A DNA stretch of 64,000 nucleotides. It comes from Duganella guangzhouensis (GTDB lineage: Bacteria > Pseudomonadota > Gammaproteobacteria > Burkholderiales > Burkholderiaceae_D). Below the pieces are notes generated by a model. It searched no databases. It saw only the letters and a program-made list of their open reading frames with translations, and had not been told where the DNA came from. Below are positions 8,409 to 17,431 of the stretch, piece by piece (the stretch's first letter is position 1; each line of letters starts with the position of its first letter). A program made the translations under genes and the position numbers. The DNA is taken from assembly GCF_009674535.1 (NCBI RefSeq), contig NZ_WKJK01000012.1, forward strand, positions 124,001 through 188,000, given 5' to 3'.

Positions 8409-10922
8409 TTAGGTTCCTAGCGCACCCTGAAGTGCAATTAACTCTTCCTCTAATGTTGGATAACCAGAGCCGCCACTATAATTGGCAGAAAAAAAACAAT
8501 GGTTTAGCCACTTTGTTAACTGCGATTTTTTGAGAACAGATATGACTATTGCTAACAGGAGTGCAGCAACAAACAAAGGCCAAAATATCGCCAAGCTGAA
8601 ACACCCCGCCAAAGATAAAGCAATTCCTAATGCTGCATTAGCTCCGTATAGGATGGATAAGGATTTATCGTTTTCGAGATAAGCCAAATGCGACTCATAA
8701 ATATCAAATGCTGCGGTCGCAAGTCCTGCAATGAAACTCACTCCTTTGCCAAATATTAGAACCTTCTTTCCAGCCTCAGCTCCCTTAGCCCAGTGCTCGC
8801 TAATCGCTATCGAAAGCGGATGAGTAGGAGCCTTCTCCATTGCAGTTCCGGTCAGCTCTATTAGTGCTCCGCTGACGTTCATCACGGCAATTCCAAGCTT
8901 GATGAACAGCTTGGTGCTTTCAAATCGGTCACTGACCTTGAAGTCTCTGTAGGCAAAGGCAAACGCTGTCAGTTGCAGGACAACCGCAACTGCCCCCACA
9001 TTGAAATCAGTTGATGACCCCAGCCATTTCTCGATAGTCGAGTAGCCAGGAATCTTGATTGTTTTTATTACTCCGGACGTCATCCCACTCTCTCGCTCAA
9101 GGGTCGCCATATCAAATTCATAGATACAATTAGGCCCAGTTCCAGGTTGCTTCTGCTGAATTTCTTCGACAGCGCGTTGAGCCACCGATGTCGCCGGAGT
9201 TTTGTAACCACCAAAGTCGACGCCTCTTTTTTCGGCTTCCGAGATGACCCAGTTGGCGACCTCAAGAGGACTGCGCTTACCTTCTGCTATGACTGTCTTT
9301 CCGAGCAGAGAAAGACTGATAACGGTGAGGTCTCGCATCGCGCGGGTACCGTACTGCCCAAGTGCCTTGACCATGGAATTGGTCGCGGTAAAAACAAGCT
9401 TGTCGACGAGGCGGAATTCCTGCCCCTCTTTCAGCCGGGACATACCCTGCTTATAGATGTTCAGCAGGTTCTTAAGCTTGACGTCCCCACCTTTGATCTG
9501 CGCTGCAGCTGCATTGATAATGTCTGCTTGATTGAAGAGCATCGCACGCGCGTAGAGATTCGCGGTATTCAATGCATCCGCTGATTTGAGCCAGGCGATT
9601 AGTTGCTTGTCGCACGCGTCGGTAGCCGTACCCTTTCCTATACATTGGGCGAGCGACTCTCGATAGGCAAATCCGCTGGCCAGATTGCCATCATCGTGAA
9701 CGCCATTCATCCATTCCCGCAGTTGCACGCTGGTCAGCCAATCAACGTGCGCCTGCGCGAGTGCCACGCCTTGCTTTTCATATGCTTTGATCGCTGATTT
9801 GTATTTCACCGGAAAGGTACTGCGCTTCTGCGCATCCAGCACTGACTTGCCATCAATCGTCGTAAGCGCGGACCAGGCAGCGTCTTCTGCTGCACGACGC
9901 TGAGCCGCAACGCTTACGCCATATTTTTTCCGATCCGCCTGCCGGCGCTTGGCCAGCTTGGCAGGACCTCCCGCCTTGATGACGGCTAAAATCTCCTGCG
10001 CGTCACTGTATGAAAGACCGTCCATTGGCGGAGTTTCATCATCTTTCTTTCTCTGAGCGACGTTGAAATCGAAGTCGTCACGAGCGCGCTGACGCACTGC
10101 CGCTTCGGTCGATTGAAGAATCTCCTCGATAATCCGTCCTCGGTACAGCTCCACATCAAAGTCGGAATGATCTGTGGGAACCGTCAGTTCGCTCAAATCG
10201 TTCGTGATGCCGACAGGATCATCAATGGCCACGATATAGCCTTCTTTCATCGGGGTTCGCTCAAACGCTTTTATAAATTTCTCGGCCATCTTCTGTCGAC
10301 GCACCTCGTGGCCAATCGGCGTATTACTGAAACCAAAGGCCTTCTGCATTTGCGGCTCATCCATTACGAAGTGGGCAACAGCGTTTGAAACTTTGGTAAA
10401 CTCCCCATTGTGGGTGTCACGCATGCCTGTCAGCATCCAGGGAATATCAATCCCTCGCATATGCTTTCGACGCCATTCGTCATTCTTGACCTTCTTGATC
10501 AGCGCGGGCGTCCATGCTGTGTTTGACCAGCCTAGCCAAAGCACCCTGGCAGGATCCTTTTCCGAGTGCTCAACATTGATGCACATCGATAATGCTTCCT
10601 CAACCGGACTGGTGCAAGAAAATGCCTTGTTCTTTGGGCTCGGTGCAGGTAACTCCGGCGGAAAATTCCAAAGATGGCCACCGGGCATGACAAGATATGC
10701 CTTCAGCCGGTCGCGCTTTTCGTCGTAGGCATAGAGATATCCGGTACGAATAGCGCGCAAGGTGTACTTCGCAGTGGCAATCTCCGCAGGTCCATTTTCG
10801 ATCTTGAAATTTCCTCTGAGGCCGGGGACCAAACTAGCGCCAGCCGGGCAAGCAACTGCGTATCGAACCGGATAGAGCAGTAGGCCTGGTTTTTCACAGA
10901 AGCTGCAAGTTTCTAGCACCAT
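8409..10922 (-). CDS. VasX-like T6SS effector (BTH_I2691 family), putative pore-former
   Basis: An 837-aa predicted antibacterial toxin delivered by the T6SS spike. The N-terminal ~170 residues match the VasX_N pattern: a Cys pair (CSFCEKPGLLLYPVRYAV), LVPGLRGNF, YTLRAIRTGYLYAYDEKR and a GGHLWNFPPE block. A long helical middle follows. The C-terminal third is strongly hydrophobic, with segments at about 640-661, 671-692, 719-742 and 754-797, then a soluble tail ending TLEEELIALQGALGT. This is the layout of colicin-like pore-formers such as VasX. The gene overlaps the upstream DUF4123 adaptor gene by 10 bases and is immediately followed by DUF6708. Base composition is visibly more AT-rich than the genome around it, suggesting exchange as cargo. 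Confidence 0.85.
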   Translation of the reverse strand: MVLETCSFCEKPGLLLYPVRYAVACPAGASLVPGLRGNFKIENGPAEIATAKYTLRAIRTGYLYAYDEKRDRLKAYLVMPGGHLWNFPPELPAPSPKNKAFSCTSPVEEALSMCINVEHSEKDPARVLWLGWSNTAWTPALIKKVKNDEWRRKHMRGIDIPWMLTGMRDTHNGEFTKVSNAVAHFVMDEPQMQKAFGFSNTPIGHEVRRQKMAEKFIKAFERTPMKEGYIVAIDDPVGITNDLSELTVPTDHSDFDVELYRGRIIEEILQSTEAAVRQRARDDFDFNVAQRKKDDETPPMDGLSYSDAQEILAVIKAGGPAKLAKRRQADRKKYGVSVAAQRRAAEDAAWSALTTIDGKSVLDAQKRSTFPVKYKSAIKAYEKQGVALAQAHVDWLTSVQLREWMNGVHDDGNLASGFAYRESLAQCIGKGTATDACDKQLIAWLKSADALNTANLYARAMLFNQADIINAAAAQIKGGDVKLKNLLNIYKQGMSRLKEGQEFRLVDKLVFTATNSMVKALGQYGTRAMRDLTVISLSLLGKTVIAEGKRSPLEVANWVISEAEKRGVDFGGYKTPATSVAQRAVEEIQQKQPGTGPNCIYEFDMATLERESGMTSGVIKTIKIPGYSTIEKWLGSSTDFNVGAVAVVLQLTAFAFAYRDFKVSDRFESTKLFIKLGIAVMNVSGALIELTGTAMEKAPTHPLSIAISEHWAKGAEAGKKVLIFGKGVSFIAGLATAAFDIYESHLAYLENDKSLSILYGANAALGIALSLAGCFSLAIFWPLFVAALLLAIVISVLKKSQLTKWLNHCFFSANYSGGSGYPTLEEELIALQGALGT

Positions 10923-11794
10923 TTTGATATTCCTTTTTGTGATGCGCGAGACAAATCCAGACGCGCATAATCAGACTTATCAAGTAAAAACCGCACGTCA
11001 GTCCAGCTCATTTCACCGCGCTGCAAAGCATCCCAACCATGACGTAACTTCTCGTGGTGACGGTATGCCGCTCCATAGCGGGAGCACAAATAACCGAACT
11101 CCGCTAAGTCATCCTCATTTAAGTGCGAACTGATTTCATCGTCAGCCAGATAAGCAAGCGTGGCTTCCTGATAGCGTAGACAATCGACAGGTGCTAATGC
11201 CTCGTCTTCACCAAGCTTGTCCAAGATTCGATTAAAAGTGCGGGACTGTAAAAGCCTGGGCCACTGTGGTTCAGTGGGCCATCCTGCCAAGAAATCTGAT
11301 AACGACTCGCTGCGAGTCACCGTCCGCGTGACGTTCCACCAACTCCGACACCAAACAAATCGCCAGCACTTGATGGGTCCGAGTAAAGCATCGCGCTGCA
11401 GGGGTGAGAACAGCGCCATCGCGGTCGCGAAAACACGCGGATCGAAATATCGCCAGAACACGCGGACACCATCAGGTCCGCAGCCGCAAAGGTATGACCC
11501 GATATGAACGGCCAAATCGTCAATACCGAGATCGCAATCCAACCAGGCGCAGATGGCATAGGGATGCTCACCTGCCCGTTGATACTTCAGCATCCTCAAA
11601 ACTTGATCCCTCTGTGCGCCGGACATCTCATGGACGGCGATCAGGCAAGGCATCAATTCCTGAGAATTTGCCAGCGCTGGCGGTACACAACCCACCATTT
11701 TGATTGCTTCACAATCCAGCTCGGGTAAGTTGGAGACGTCCACCAACAAATAGCCGGTGGCGATATCCGCACATGGATCAGGTATGGGCTGCAT
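10913..11794 (-). CDS. DUF4123 T6SS effector adaptor (Tap/TEC-type)
   Basis: A 293-aa protein of the DUF4123 family, chaperone/adaptors that dock a specific effector onto the cognate VgrG tip. Supporting features are the N-terminal half (YLLVDVSNLPEL, then a beta-rich segment to LCGCGPDGVRVFWRYFDPRVF) and a more variable helical C-terminal half (LNEDDLAEFGYLCSRYG) thought to recognise the effector. It starts 6 bases after the vgrG stop and overlaps the effector gene by 10 bases, so stoichiometric coupled production is likely. The vgrG > DUF4123 > effector order is the classical arrangement, which raises confidence. Confidence 0.85.
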   Translation of the reverse strand: MQPIPDPCADIATGYLLVDVSNLPELDCEAIKMVGCVPPALANSQELMPCLIAVHEMSGAQRDQVLRMLKYQRAGEHPYAICAWLDCDLGIDDLAVHIGSYLCGCGPDGVRVFWRYFDPRVFATAMALFSPLQRDALLGPIKCWRFVWCRSWWNVTRTVTRSESLSDFLAGWPTEPQWPRLLQSRTFNRILDKLGEDEALAPVDCLRYQEATLAYLADDEISSHLNEDDLAEFGYLCSRYGAAYRHHEKLRHGWDALQRGEMSWTDVRFLLDKSDYARLDLSRASQKGISKWC

Positions 11795-11800
11795 CGTGAT

Positions 11801-14416
11801 CTATTCCGATAAGGGCACTGCCGCAGCGCCAGACTGGGCAGCGCTGGCGGTTCGCGTCGGGCATACCTGGGAGCCTGGGAATGTCACGTCTTTGTTACTG
11901 CCCCCCATAGTTTGGTGGTCCGCAGCATGCACTTCATGCTTGCCTGATGTGTAACCTTTGATGCCATCGGCGCTCAGTACCAATTCACTTCCACCTCCGT
12001 TGATGCGGACACCCTGCTTGGCGGTGATATTGATCCAGTCCGTGGTACTCATTATTTCAACAACTTTTTTTGCCAACAGCGTCATGGCGCTGTTTTGAGC
12101 CTGCATCTGGACCTTGGCACTCGCCGCCGTAATCTTCACGTCGCCCTGATTAGCAAACAACCCCAGGCTGTGAGCGACGCGCCATGCGCCGTTGCCTCCG
12201 GTCGAAAGGTAGGTGTGCACACTACTCGCGATGTCGATGTCAGTAACCGCGCCTAGCAATAGATTTTGGCCGCTGGTGACCGCAGTTCCCATCGGCCCTT
12301 CGATGGCAACCAGCTGCATGCCACCTTCATGCAGTTGGCTGACCTTCTCCGCTAATTGCATGAGTTCTGGCCCATGAGAGTCTTCTGCGGCATAACGCAC
12401 GGCAAGCTGGGAGAGTTGCTCCGATAAGTTTTGCAGACCGCCAATGATTCGATTGAGTTCACTTCGTTCCAGCTGCATCCCTGCAGCGCCACCGCCTGGG
12501 CTCGCGGTAACCAATACGCCCGCTGCGCCACGGACAGCAACTGTCATTTCGCTCCGCAGCTCCGCGCCTTCGCCACGTTGATCGGCTACCCCATCCATTC
12601 TCGGTCGGGTAAGGTAGCCCAAGTTCAACTGACTATCACCGTGGTCGCTGGACAACTGCGCACTGATTTCGCCATTGGTATCGTCCAGCAGTAATTGGTT
12701 GGCACGACTGCTGTTGATCTCGCAGCTTTTGATACCTGATAGGTAGCGATTGTCAGGAAGACGCCCTGCGGGAGGGCGTGCTCTTTGGTTGTAGACTTGG
12801 GCTATGATCAACGGCTTGTCCGGATCACAGCCGAGGAACACCACCACCACCTCTGTCCCCACGCGCGGCAGACTAATGGCACCGTAATGCTGGAAAGCGC
12901 CATGGCCGGCCCAATTGGAGGCAACGCGTACCCAGGCGGAATCGTTTTCCGTATCAGACGCTCCGGCACCGGTGGCGTCTTCCCGGTCCTCCGCACGCGT
13001 GCTCGGGAAGCGGATTTTGACGCGTCCCAATTGGTCGCAGTGGACTTCTTCGCCTTTCGGACCAACGACGATGGCACTTTGCATTTGCGCCTGCGGCACA
13101 TCGCTTCGAGAATCGAAGGCCGGAACAATCGCCACGCCGCGACGCACGGCGGTGAACTGGATATGCATGCGCATCGGTCCTGTCACTACCTTGTCTGCGA
13201 ATTCGCGCAGCATTTGCTGCTCCGCTGCGCTGTGCGTCCAGCGGCTGCGGGTGAACAGGCGCTCGACGCGAGCGGCGAGCGCTTTGGGCAGGTTGTTTTG
13301 GGCTGAAACCTGCAGGGCTGTGATGACGAAATCGCGCTCTTCCAACGCATGCTGGTCCACTTCCGGATGCTCGGCCAACGTGAAGTATTCTCCAGCACAC
13401 AAATCGCGCACGCTGCCTTCGCCGTGGAAGCATTTGGATTCATAGTCATGCCGCTTCATGCGCAGTTGGCCGAGGCGGAGCAGATCTTCGTTGTCATCGC
13501 CGGCGTGGGGGGACAGCACCTGGTAATCATCCAGCGTGGCGGCCAGTTCGTTGCCGTTGATGCCTTGGTCTACACTGCTGGTGACCTCCATCATCATGAA
13601 GTCCCGGCCCTGCGGATTCATGTAGTCCCAGCTATGGCGCGTGACCGTGCCTGGTTGCAGGCTGCGTACCGCGCTCCAAGAGGTGATGGTGTCGCGTTCT
13701 TCGGTGGCGTTGTCGCGGTGGTAGCGGATGGTGCCGGCGACGTTCTGGCGCAGGCTGTCGGCGTTGTTGAACAGGACCAGCGTGTGCCCGGCTTCGTCGG
13801 CGCGGATGTACCAGCCGATGCCGCGCCGCTTGAGCAACCGGCGGATGAAGGCGGCATCCGATTCGTTGTACTGCATGGTGAATTCGCGCTTGGGATAGGT
13901 GCGCTGGCTGAACGCTTCGTCGGTCTCGTGCTTGAAGCAGATGCCCAGCACCGGGCTTTTCTGCCGCCATTCGTTGAGGATGCGCTGGACGATTTCCACT
14001 TCGTCCATATTGCGGAACACGCGTGTGTTGGTGCGCTTTTCCAGTATCGCCAGTGCGTCGCGCAGTACCAGTTGGTAGCTGGCCAAGCCACCGTCGCTGT
14101 CACCGGAGCTGGCTTCGGTGACGATGCCGCTGATGTAGCGCAGATCGCCGCGGTCAGTGACGAATTCCAGCGTGGCCGACACCGCGATCATCTGTTTCAA
14201 GGGTAGCTGGACGTTGGCGGAGACGCACAGCACACGGTACTCAATGCCGCCGCAGATGGCCTCCGATCCGAATACGCGCTGCGGTAGCAGCATGTCATCG
14301 TTAAAGCCGCCGGGCAGGTCGAGACGCAATCGTATGGGCCGGTTGTCAGTAACCAGTTCCTTGGCCAAGGCCATGAAGCTGAAGAAGTCGTTGTCGCTTT
14401 CCACAGTGCCTCCCAT
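11801..14416 (-). CDS. vgrG: VgrG spike protein of type VI secretion
   Basis: An 871-aa Vgr family spike. Residues about 20-400 form the gp27-like base (YQLVLRDALAILEKR, MQYNESDAAFIRRLLKRRGIGWYI). About 450-545 is the gp5-type OB fold (VVGPKGEEVHCDQLGRVKIRF, SAWVRVASNWAG, PRVGTEVVVVFLGCDPDKP). About 640-840 is a DUF2345-like beta-helix needle extension (AAGVLVTASPGG, GDVKITAASAKVQMQAQ, INITAKQGVRINGGGSELVLS). The protein ends without a fused toxin domain, so its cargo is the downstream DUF4123/VasX-like pair. No tss genes lie in the window, so this is an orphan spike island. GC content appears high over the N-terminal half and lower over the C-terminal third and cargo. Confidence 0.93.
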   Translation of the reverse strand: MGGTVESDNDFFSFMALAKELVTDNRPIRLRLDLPGGFNDDMLLPQRVFGSEAICGGIEYRVLCVSANVQLPLKQMIAVSATLEFVTDRGDLRYISGIVTEASSGDSDGGLASYQLVLRDALAILEKRTNTRVFRNMDEVEIVQRILNEWRQKSPVLGICFKHETDEAFSQRTYPKREFTMQYNESDAAFIRRLLKRRGIGWYIRADEAGHTLVLFNNADSLRQNVAGTIRYHRDNATEERDTITSWSAVRSLQPGTVTRHSWDYMNPQGRDFMMMEVTSSVDQGINGNELAATLDDYQVLSPHAGDDNEDLLRLGQLRMKRHDYESKCFHGEGSVRDLCAGEYFTLAEHPEVDQHALEERDFVITALQVSAQNNLPKALAARVERLFTRSRWTHSAAEQQMLREFADKVVTGPMRMHIQFTAVRRGVAIVPAFDSRSDVPQAQMQSAIVVGPKGEEVHCDQLGRVKIRFPSTRAEDREDATGAGASDTENDSAWVRVASNWAGHGAFQHYGAISLPRVGTEVVVVFLGCDPDKPLIIAQVYNQRARPPAGRLPDNRYLSGIKSCEINSSRANQLLLDDTNGEISAQLSSDHGDSQLNLGYLTRPRMDGVADQRGEGAELRSEMTVAVRGAAGVLVTASPGGGAAGMQLERSELNRIIGGLQNLSEQLSQLAVRYAAEDSHGPELMQLAEKVSQLHEGGMQLVAIEGPMGTAVTSGQNLLLGAVTDIDIASSVHTYLSTGGNGAWRVAHSLGLFANQGDVKITAASAKVQMQAQNSAMTLLAKKVVEIMSTTDWINITAKQGVRINGGGSELVLSADGIKGYTSGKHEVHAADHQTMGGSNKDVTFPGSQVCPTRTASAAQSGAAAVPLSE

Positions 14417-14490
14417 TAGGCGCGCAGCAGCTGCAAGCTGCGCAAGTCCCCGATGATGTCACGATGGTTGAAGCGCTTTTTTGAGATTGA

Positions 14491-14522
14491 GCAATCCTGC
14501 TGATGGTCTCAAGCAGGATCGC
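14491..14522. repeat. Imperfect inverted repeat between vgrG and araC-type gene
   Basis: Arms of 11 bases (GCAATCCTGCT and AGCAGGATCGC, one wobble-type mismatch) separated by 10 bases, between the 5' end of vgrG and the 3' end of the AraC-type gene. No T-run follows on either strand, so I do not call it a terminator. It could still be an mRNA 3' end stem. Confidence 0.45.
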
Positions 14523-14533
14523 TCTGCGATCGC

Positions 14534-15304
14534 CTAAGCCTCGCTCTTGCGCCCGGCCGCCACCTGACGGTACTGGCTTGGCGTGAGGCCGGTGGTGGCT
14601 TTGAACTGGCGGGTGAAGGCGGAGTGGTCGCCATAGCCGCAGGCTTGGGCGATTTCGGCCACGCTGGCGTCGCCGTTCAGCAGGCGCGAGGCGGCGTCAA
14701 CCCGGGTTTGGATGATCATCTGGCGCGGCGTCAGGTGGAAGATGCGCAGGAAGTAGCGCTCGATCTGCGCCACCGACATATTGGCGATGCGCGCCAGCTC
14801 CGGCAGTTGCAAGGGCTGGCCATACTGCTCATGGATCACGTTCACCGCCGCCGCCACCTTGCGGTAGGCGGGATTCTTCTTGTCCGCCATCGCCAGGTCG
14901 CGCGAGATGCCGGTCAGGCCGATGATGCTGCCATCCGCCGCGCGCAGCGCGTGCTTGCGCGTCAGGCACCAGCCGGGATCGCGATTCGGATACAGGTGCA
15001 GCTCCAACTGGTCCTCGATGTCGGCGTCGCCGGCCAGCACCGCCATGTCCTGCGCCTGGTAAGTCTGGCCAAACGGATGGGAAAATACCTCCGCCGGGGT
15101 GCGTCCGATCAGCGCCGACTTGTGCCGCTGGCCGCAACGCTGGACCAGCGTCTGGTTGACCACCATATAGCGCCCTGCGACGTCTTTGACGAAAAACACC
15201 ACGTCCGGCAAAGCGTCGAACAGCCCTTCCGAGAAGAAGGGATCGGCAATAGCGGCGCCCAGGGCGGCGCGCGCGGCGTCGGGAGTGAGGGATTCGGTCT
15301 GCAT
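14534..15304 (-). CDS. PAS-containing AraC family transcriptional regulator
   Basis: A 256-aa regulator, probably the activator of the divergent hydroxyproline operon. Residues about 20-140 look like a PAS sensor domain (LFDALPDVVFFVKDVAGRYMVVNQTLVQR, then IGRTPAEVF and GLTGISRDL). About 145-250 is a double helix-turn-helix AraC domain (LARIANMSVAQIERYFLRIFHLTPRQ; VAEIAQACGYGDHSAFTRQFKATTG). The frame stays open past 15400 into the neighbouring gene, so the start is uncertain. I favour the ATG at 15304 because a GGGG stretch precedes it and because an array of direct repeats, better explained as an operator, would otherwise be coding. Alternatives are ATGs at 15322 and 15346. Confidence 0.85.
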   Translation of the reverse strand: MQTESLTPDAARAALGAAIADPFFSEGLFDALPDVVFFVKDVAGRYMVVNQTLVQRCGQRHKSALIGRTPAEVFSHPFGQTYQAQDMAVLAGDADIEDQLELHLYPNRDPGWCLTRKHALRAADGSIIGLTGISRDLAMADKKNPAYRKVAAAVNVIHEQYGQPLQLPELARIANMSVAQIERYFLRIFHLTPRQMIIQTRVDAASRLLNGDASVAEIAQACGYGDHSAFTRQFKATTGLTPSQYRQVAAGRKSEA

Positions 15305-15308
15305 CGCC

Positions 15309-15348
15309 CCATTCTGCACCATTATGCAGATTTCGTCACCCATCATGC
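15309..15348. promoter_or_regulatory. Three-copy direct repeat, candidate AraC-type operator
   Basis: Three near-identical 9-mers, CCATTCTGC (15309-15317), CCATTATGC (15319-15327) and CCATCATGC (15340-15348), lie in the 91-base gap between the divergent AraC-type regulator and the hydroxyproline epimerase. Start-to-start spacings are 10 and 21 bases, that is about one and two helical turns, so all copies face the same side of the DNA. This is how AraC-family half-sites are usually arranged. They lie 48-87 bases upstream of the epimerase ATG. Binding by this regulator is inference. Confidence 0.5.
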
Positions 15349-15395
15349 GTAGACGGTGCAAGACAGGAGAGGCGCTCCGGCCTACCATTCCTAGC

Positions 15396-16328
15396 ATGAA
15401 AACTATCTCCATCATCGATTCCCATACCGGCGGCGAGCCTACCCGACTGGTCATAGAAGGCGGTCCTGACCTAGGCAACGGCCCGCTCAGCGAGCGCGTG
15501 GCCATGCTGCGTGCCGCCCATGACAACTTCCGCTCCGCCGTGGTGTGCGAGCCGCGCGGTTCGGACGTGCTGGTGGGCGCCCTGCTGTGCGAACCGCACG
15601 CGCCGGATTGCGTGGCCGGGGTTATCTTCTTTAACAACGTTGGCTATCTGGGCATGTGCGGCCATGGCACCATCGGCCTGGTGGCTTCGCTGGCCTTCAT
15701 GGGCAGCATCGGGCCGGGCCGCCACCGCATCGACACCCCGGTCGGCGTGGTGGAAGCCGAGCTGCATGCGGATGGCAGCGTCACGGTCGACAATGTTGCC
15801 TCCTACCGCAGCCGCGCCGCAGTCACCGTCGACGTGCCGGGCATCGGTCCGGTCACCGGTGACATCGCCTACGGCGGCAACTGGTTCTTCCTGGTGGCAG
15901 AACATGGCCTGGAACTGGGCGTGCGCAATGTGGAAGCGCTGACCAACTACACCGTGGCGGTAGCGCAGGCGCTGGCCGACCAAGGCATCACCGGCGACAA
16001 CGGCGCGGTGATCGACCATATCGAACTGTTCGCGGATTCGCGCACCGGCGCCGACAGCCAGAGCTTCGTGCTGTGTCCCGGCAAAGCCTACGACCGTTCG
16101 CCTTGCGGCACCGGCACCAGCGCCAAGCTGGCCTGCCTGGCGGCCGACGGCAAGCTGGCCGAAGGCGCGATCTGGAAGCAGGAAAGTGTGATCGGCAGCG
16201 TGTTCGATGGCTCGTACCGCGTGCGCGACGGTCAACTGCTGCCTAGCATACGCGGCAAGGCATGGGTCAACTCGCAGGCGCAGCTGATCCTCGATCCAAC
16301 CGATCCATTCGTGTGGGGCATCCGGTGA
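15396..16328 (+). CDS. lhpA: 4-hydroxyproline 2-epimerase
   Basis: Cofactor-free epimerase converting trans-4-hydroxy-L-proline to cis-4-hydroxy-D-proline, the first step of hydroxyproline catabolism. The 310-aa length and the two catalytic cysteines support this: C88 in MCGHGTIG and C237 in DRSPCGTGTSAKLA. Both being Cys argues against the related dehydratase, which has Thr at one site. The start at 15396 (MKTISIIDSHTGGEP) matches the family N-terminus; an in-frame ATG at 15345 would add an unrelated leader. A GTG start of the next gene overlaps the stop (GTGA). Context with three dehydrogenase subunits points to hydroxyproline rather than proline as substrate. Confidence 0.88.
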   Translation: MKTISIIDSHTGGEPTRLVIEGGPDLGNGPLSERVAMLRAAHDNFRSAVVCEPRGSDVLVGALLCEPHAPDCVAGVIFFNNVGYLGMCGHGTIGLVASLAFMGSIGPGRHRIDTPVGVVEAELHADGSVTVDNVASYRSRAAVTVDVPGIGPVTGDIAYGGNWFFLVAEHGLELGVRNVEALTNYTVAVAQALADQGITGDNGAVIDHIELFADSRTGADSQSFVLCPGKAYDRSPCGTGTSAKLACLAADGKLAEGAIWKQESVIGSVFDGSYRVRDGQLLPSIRGKAWVNSQAQLILDPTDPFVWGIR

Positions 16329-17431
16329 ATAACACCGAAGTGATCGTCATTGGCGCCGGCATCGTCGGCGCCGCCTGTGCGGACGCGCTCAGCGAGCGTG
16401 GGCTGCGGGTGGCGGTCATCGAGCAGGACATCGCCGGCGGCGGTGCCACTGCGGCCGGCATGGGCCACCTGGTGGTCATGGACGACAACGCGGCCGAACT
16501 GGCGCTGTCGGCCTACTCGGTGTCGCTGTGGAAGGATCTGGTGGGCGACCGCCCGCAACGTCACGAATACAGCGGCTGCGGCACCATTTGGGTCGCCGCC
16601 GATGAAGAGGAAATGCAGGCCGCAATGGCCAAGGCGCAGACCTTGTCCGCGCACGGCCTGCTGTGCGAAATGCTGACACCCGCCGCGCTGTATGCGCGCG
16701 AGCCGCAACTGCGCGCCGGCCTGGCCGGCGGCCTGCTGGTGAAGGGCGATGGGCTGGTGTATCCGCCCAAGACCACCCGCATCCTGCTGGACCGCGCCAT
16801 GCGACGCGGCACCATCACCAAACGCGCCACTGTCAGCGCCATCGAGGATCACACCGTGGTGCTGAGTGACGGCACCCGCCATCAGGCGCAGCACATCGTG
16901 CTGGCGGCCGGCACCGGATCGGCCAAGCTGCTGCCGGAACTGCCGATCCAGCCCAAGAAAGGACATCTGGCCATCACCGACCGCTATCCCGGCTTCGTCA
17001 AGCACCAACTGGTGGAACTGGGCTACATCAAGAGCGCGCACGCTTCCAGCGGCGATTCGGTGGCCTTCAATTTGCAGCCCCGCCCTACCGGGCAAATCCT
17101 GATCGGCTCCTCCCGCCAGTTCGACACAATCGACCCGGCGGTGGAGCCGGCCATGCTGCAGCGTATGCTGCGCCACGCCGCCAGCTTCACGCCGCAACTG
17201 GCGCAGCTGAATGTGCTGCGTACCTGGACCGGCTTCCGCGCCGCCACGCCGGACGGCCTGCCGCTGATCGGCCCTTGCAACGCGCGCCGTGGCCTGTGGC
17301 TGGCCACCGGCCATGAAGGCCTGGGCATCACCACCTCGCTGGCCACCGCACAACTGCTGGCCGGCCAGATGCAGAAAGAAACCACGCGCATCCCGTTTGC
17401 GCCGTACCTGCCGGGACGCTTCCATGACTGA
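16325..17431 (+). CDS. lhpB: FAD-dependent oxidoreductase, D-hydroxyproline dehydrogenase catalytic subunit
   Basis: A 368-aa D-amino-acid-oxidase-fold flavoprotein predicted to oxidise cis-4-hydroxy-D-proline to a pyrroline carboxylate. The N-terminal dinucleotide motif VIGAGIVGAACAD (G10, G12, G15) binds FAD, and the C-terminal block GHEGLGITTSLATAQLL is typical of DadA/HcnC-type subunits. The start is GTG at 16325, overlapping the epimerase stop by 4 bases; this places the Rossmann motif at the expected distance. The next gene overlaps by 8 bases. Together with the 2Fe-2S and second flavoprotein subunits it matches the heterotrimeric LhpBEF dehydrogenase described in Pseudomonas. The symbol is by analogy. 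Confidence 0.82.
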   Translation: MNNTEVIVIGAGIVGAACADALSERGLRVAVIEQDIAGGGATAAGMGHLVVMDDNAAELALSAYSVSLWKDLVGDRPQRHEYSGCGTIWVAADEEEMQAAMAKAQTLSAHGLLCEMLTPAALYAREPQLRAGLAGGLLVKGDGLVYPPKTTRILLDRAMRRGTITKRATVSAIEDHTVVLSDGTRHQAQHIVLAAGTGSAKLLPELPIQPKKGHLAITDRYPGFVKHQLVELGYIKSAHASSGDSVAFNLQPRPTGQILIGSSRQFDTIDPAVEPAMLQRMLRHAASFTPQLAQLNVLRTWTGFRAATPDGLPLIGPCNARRGLWLATGHEGLGITTSLATAQLLAGQMQKETTRIPFAPYLPGRFHD

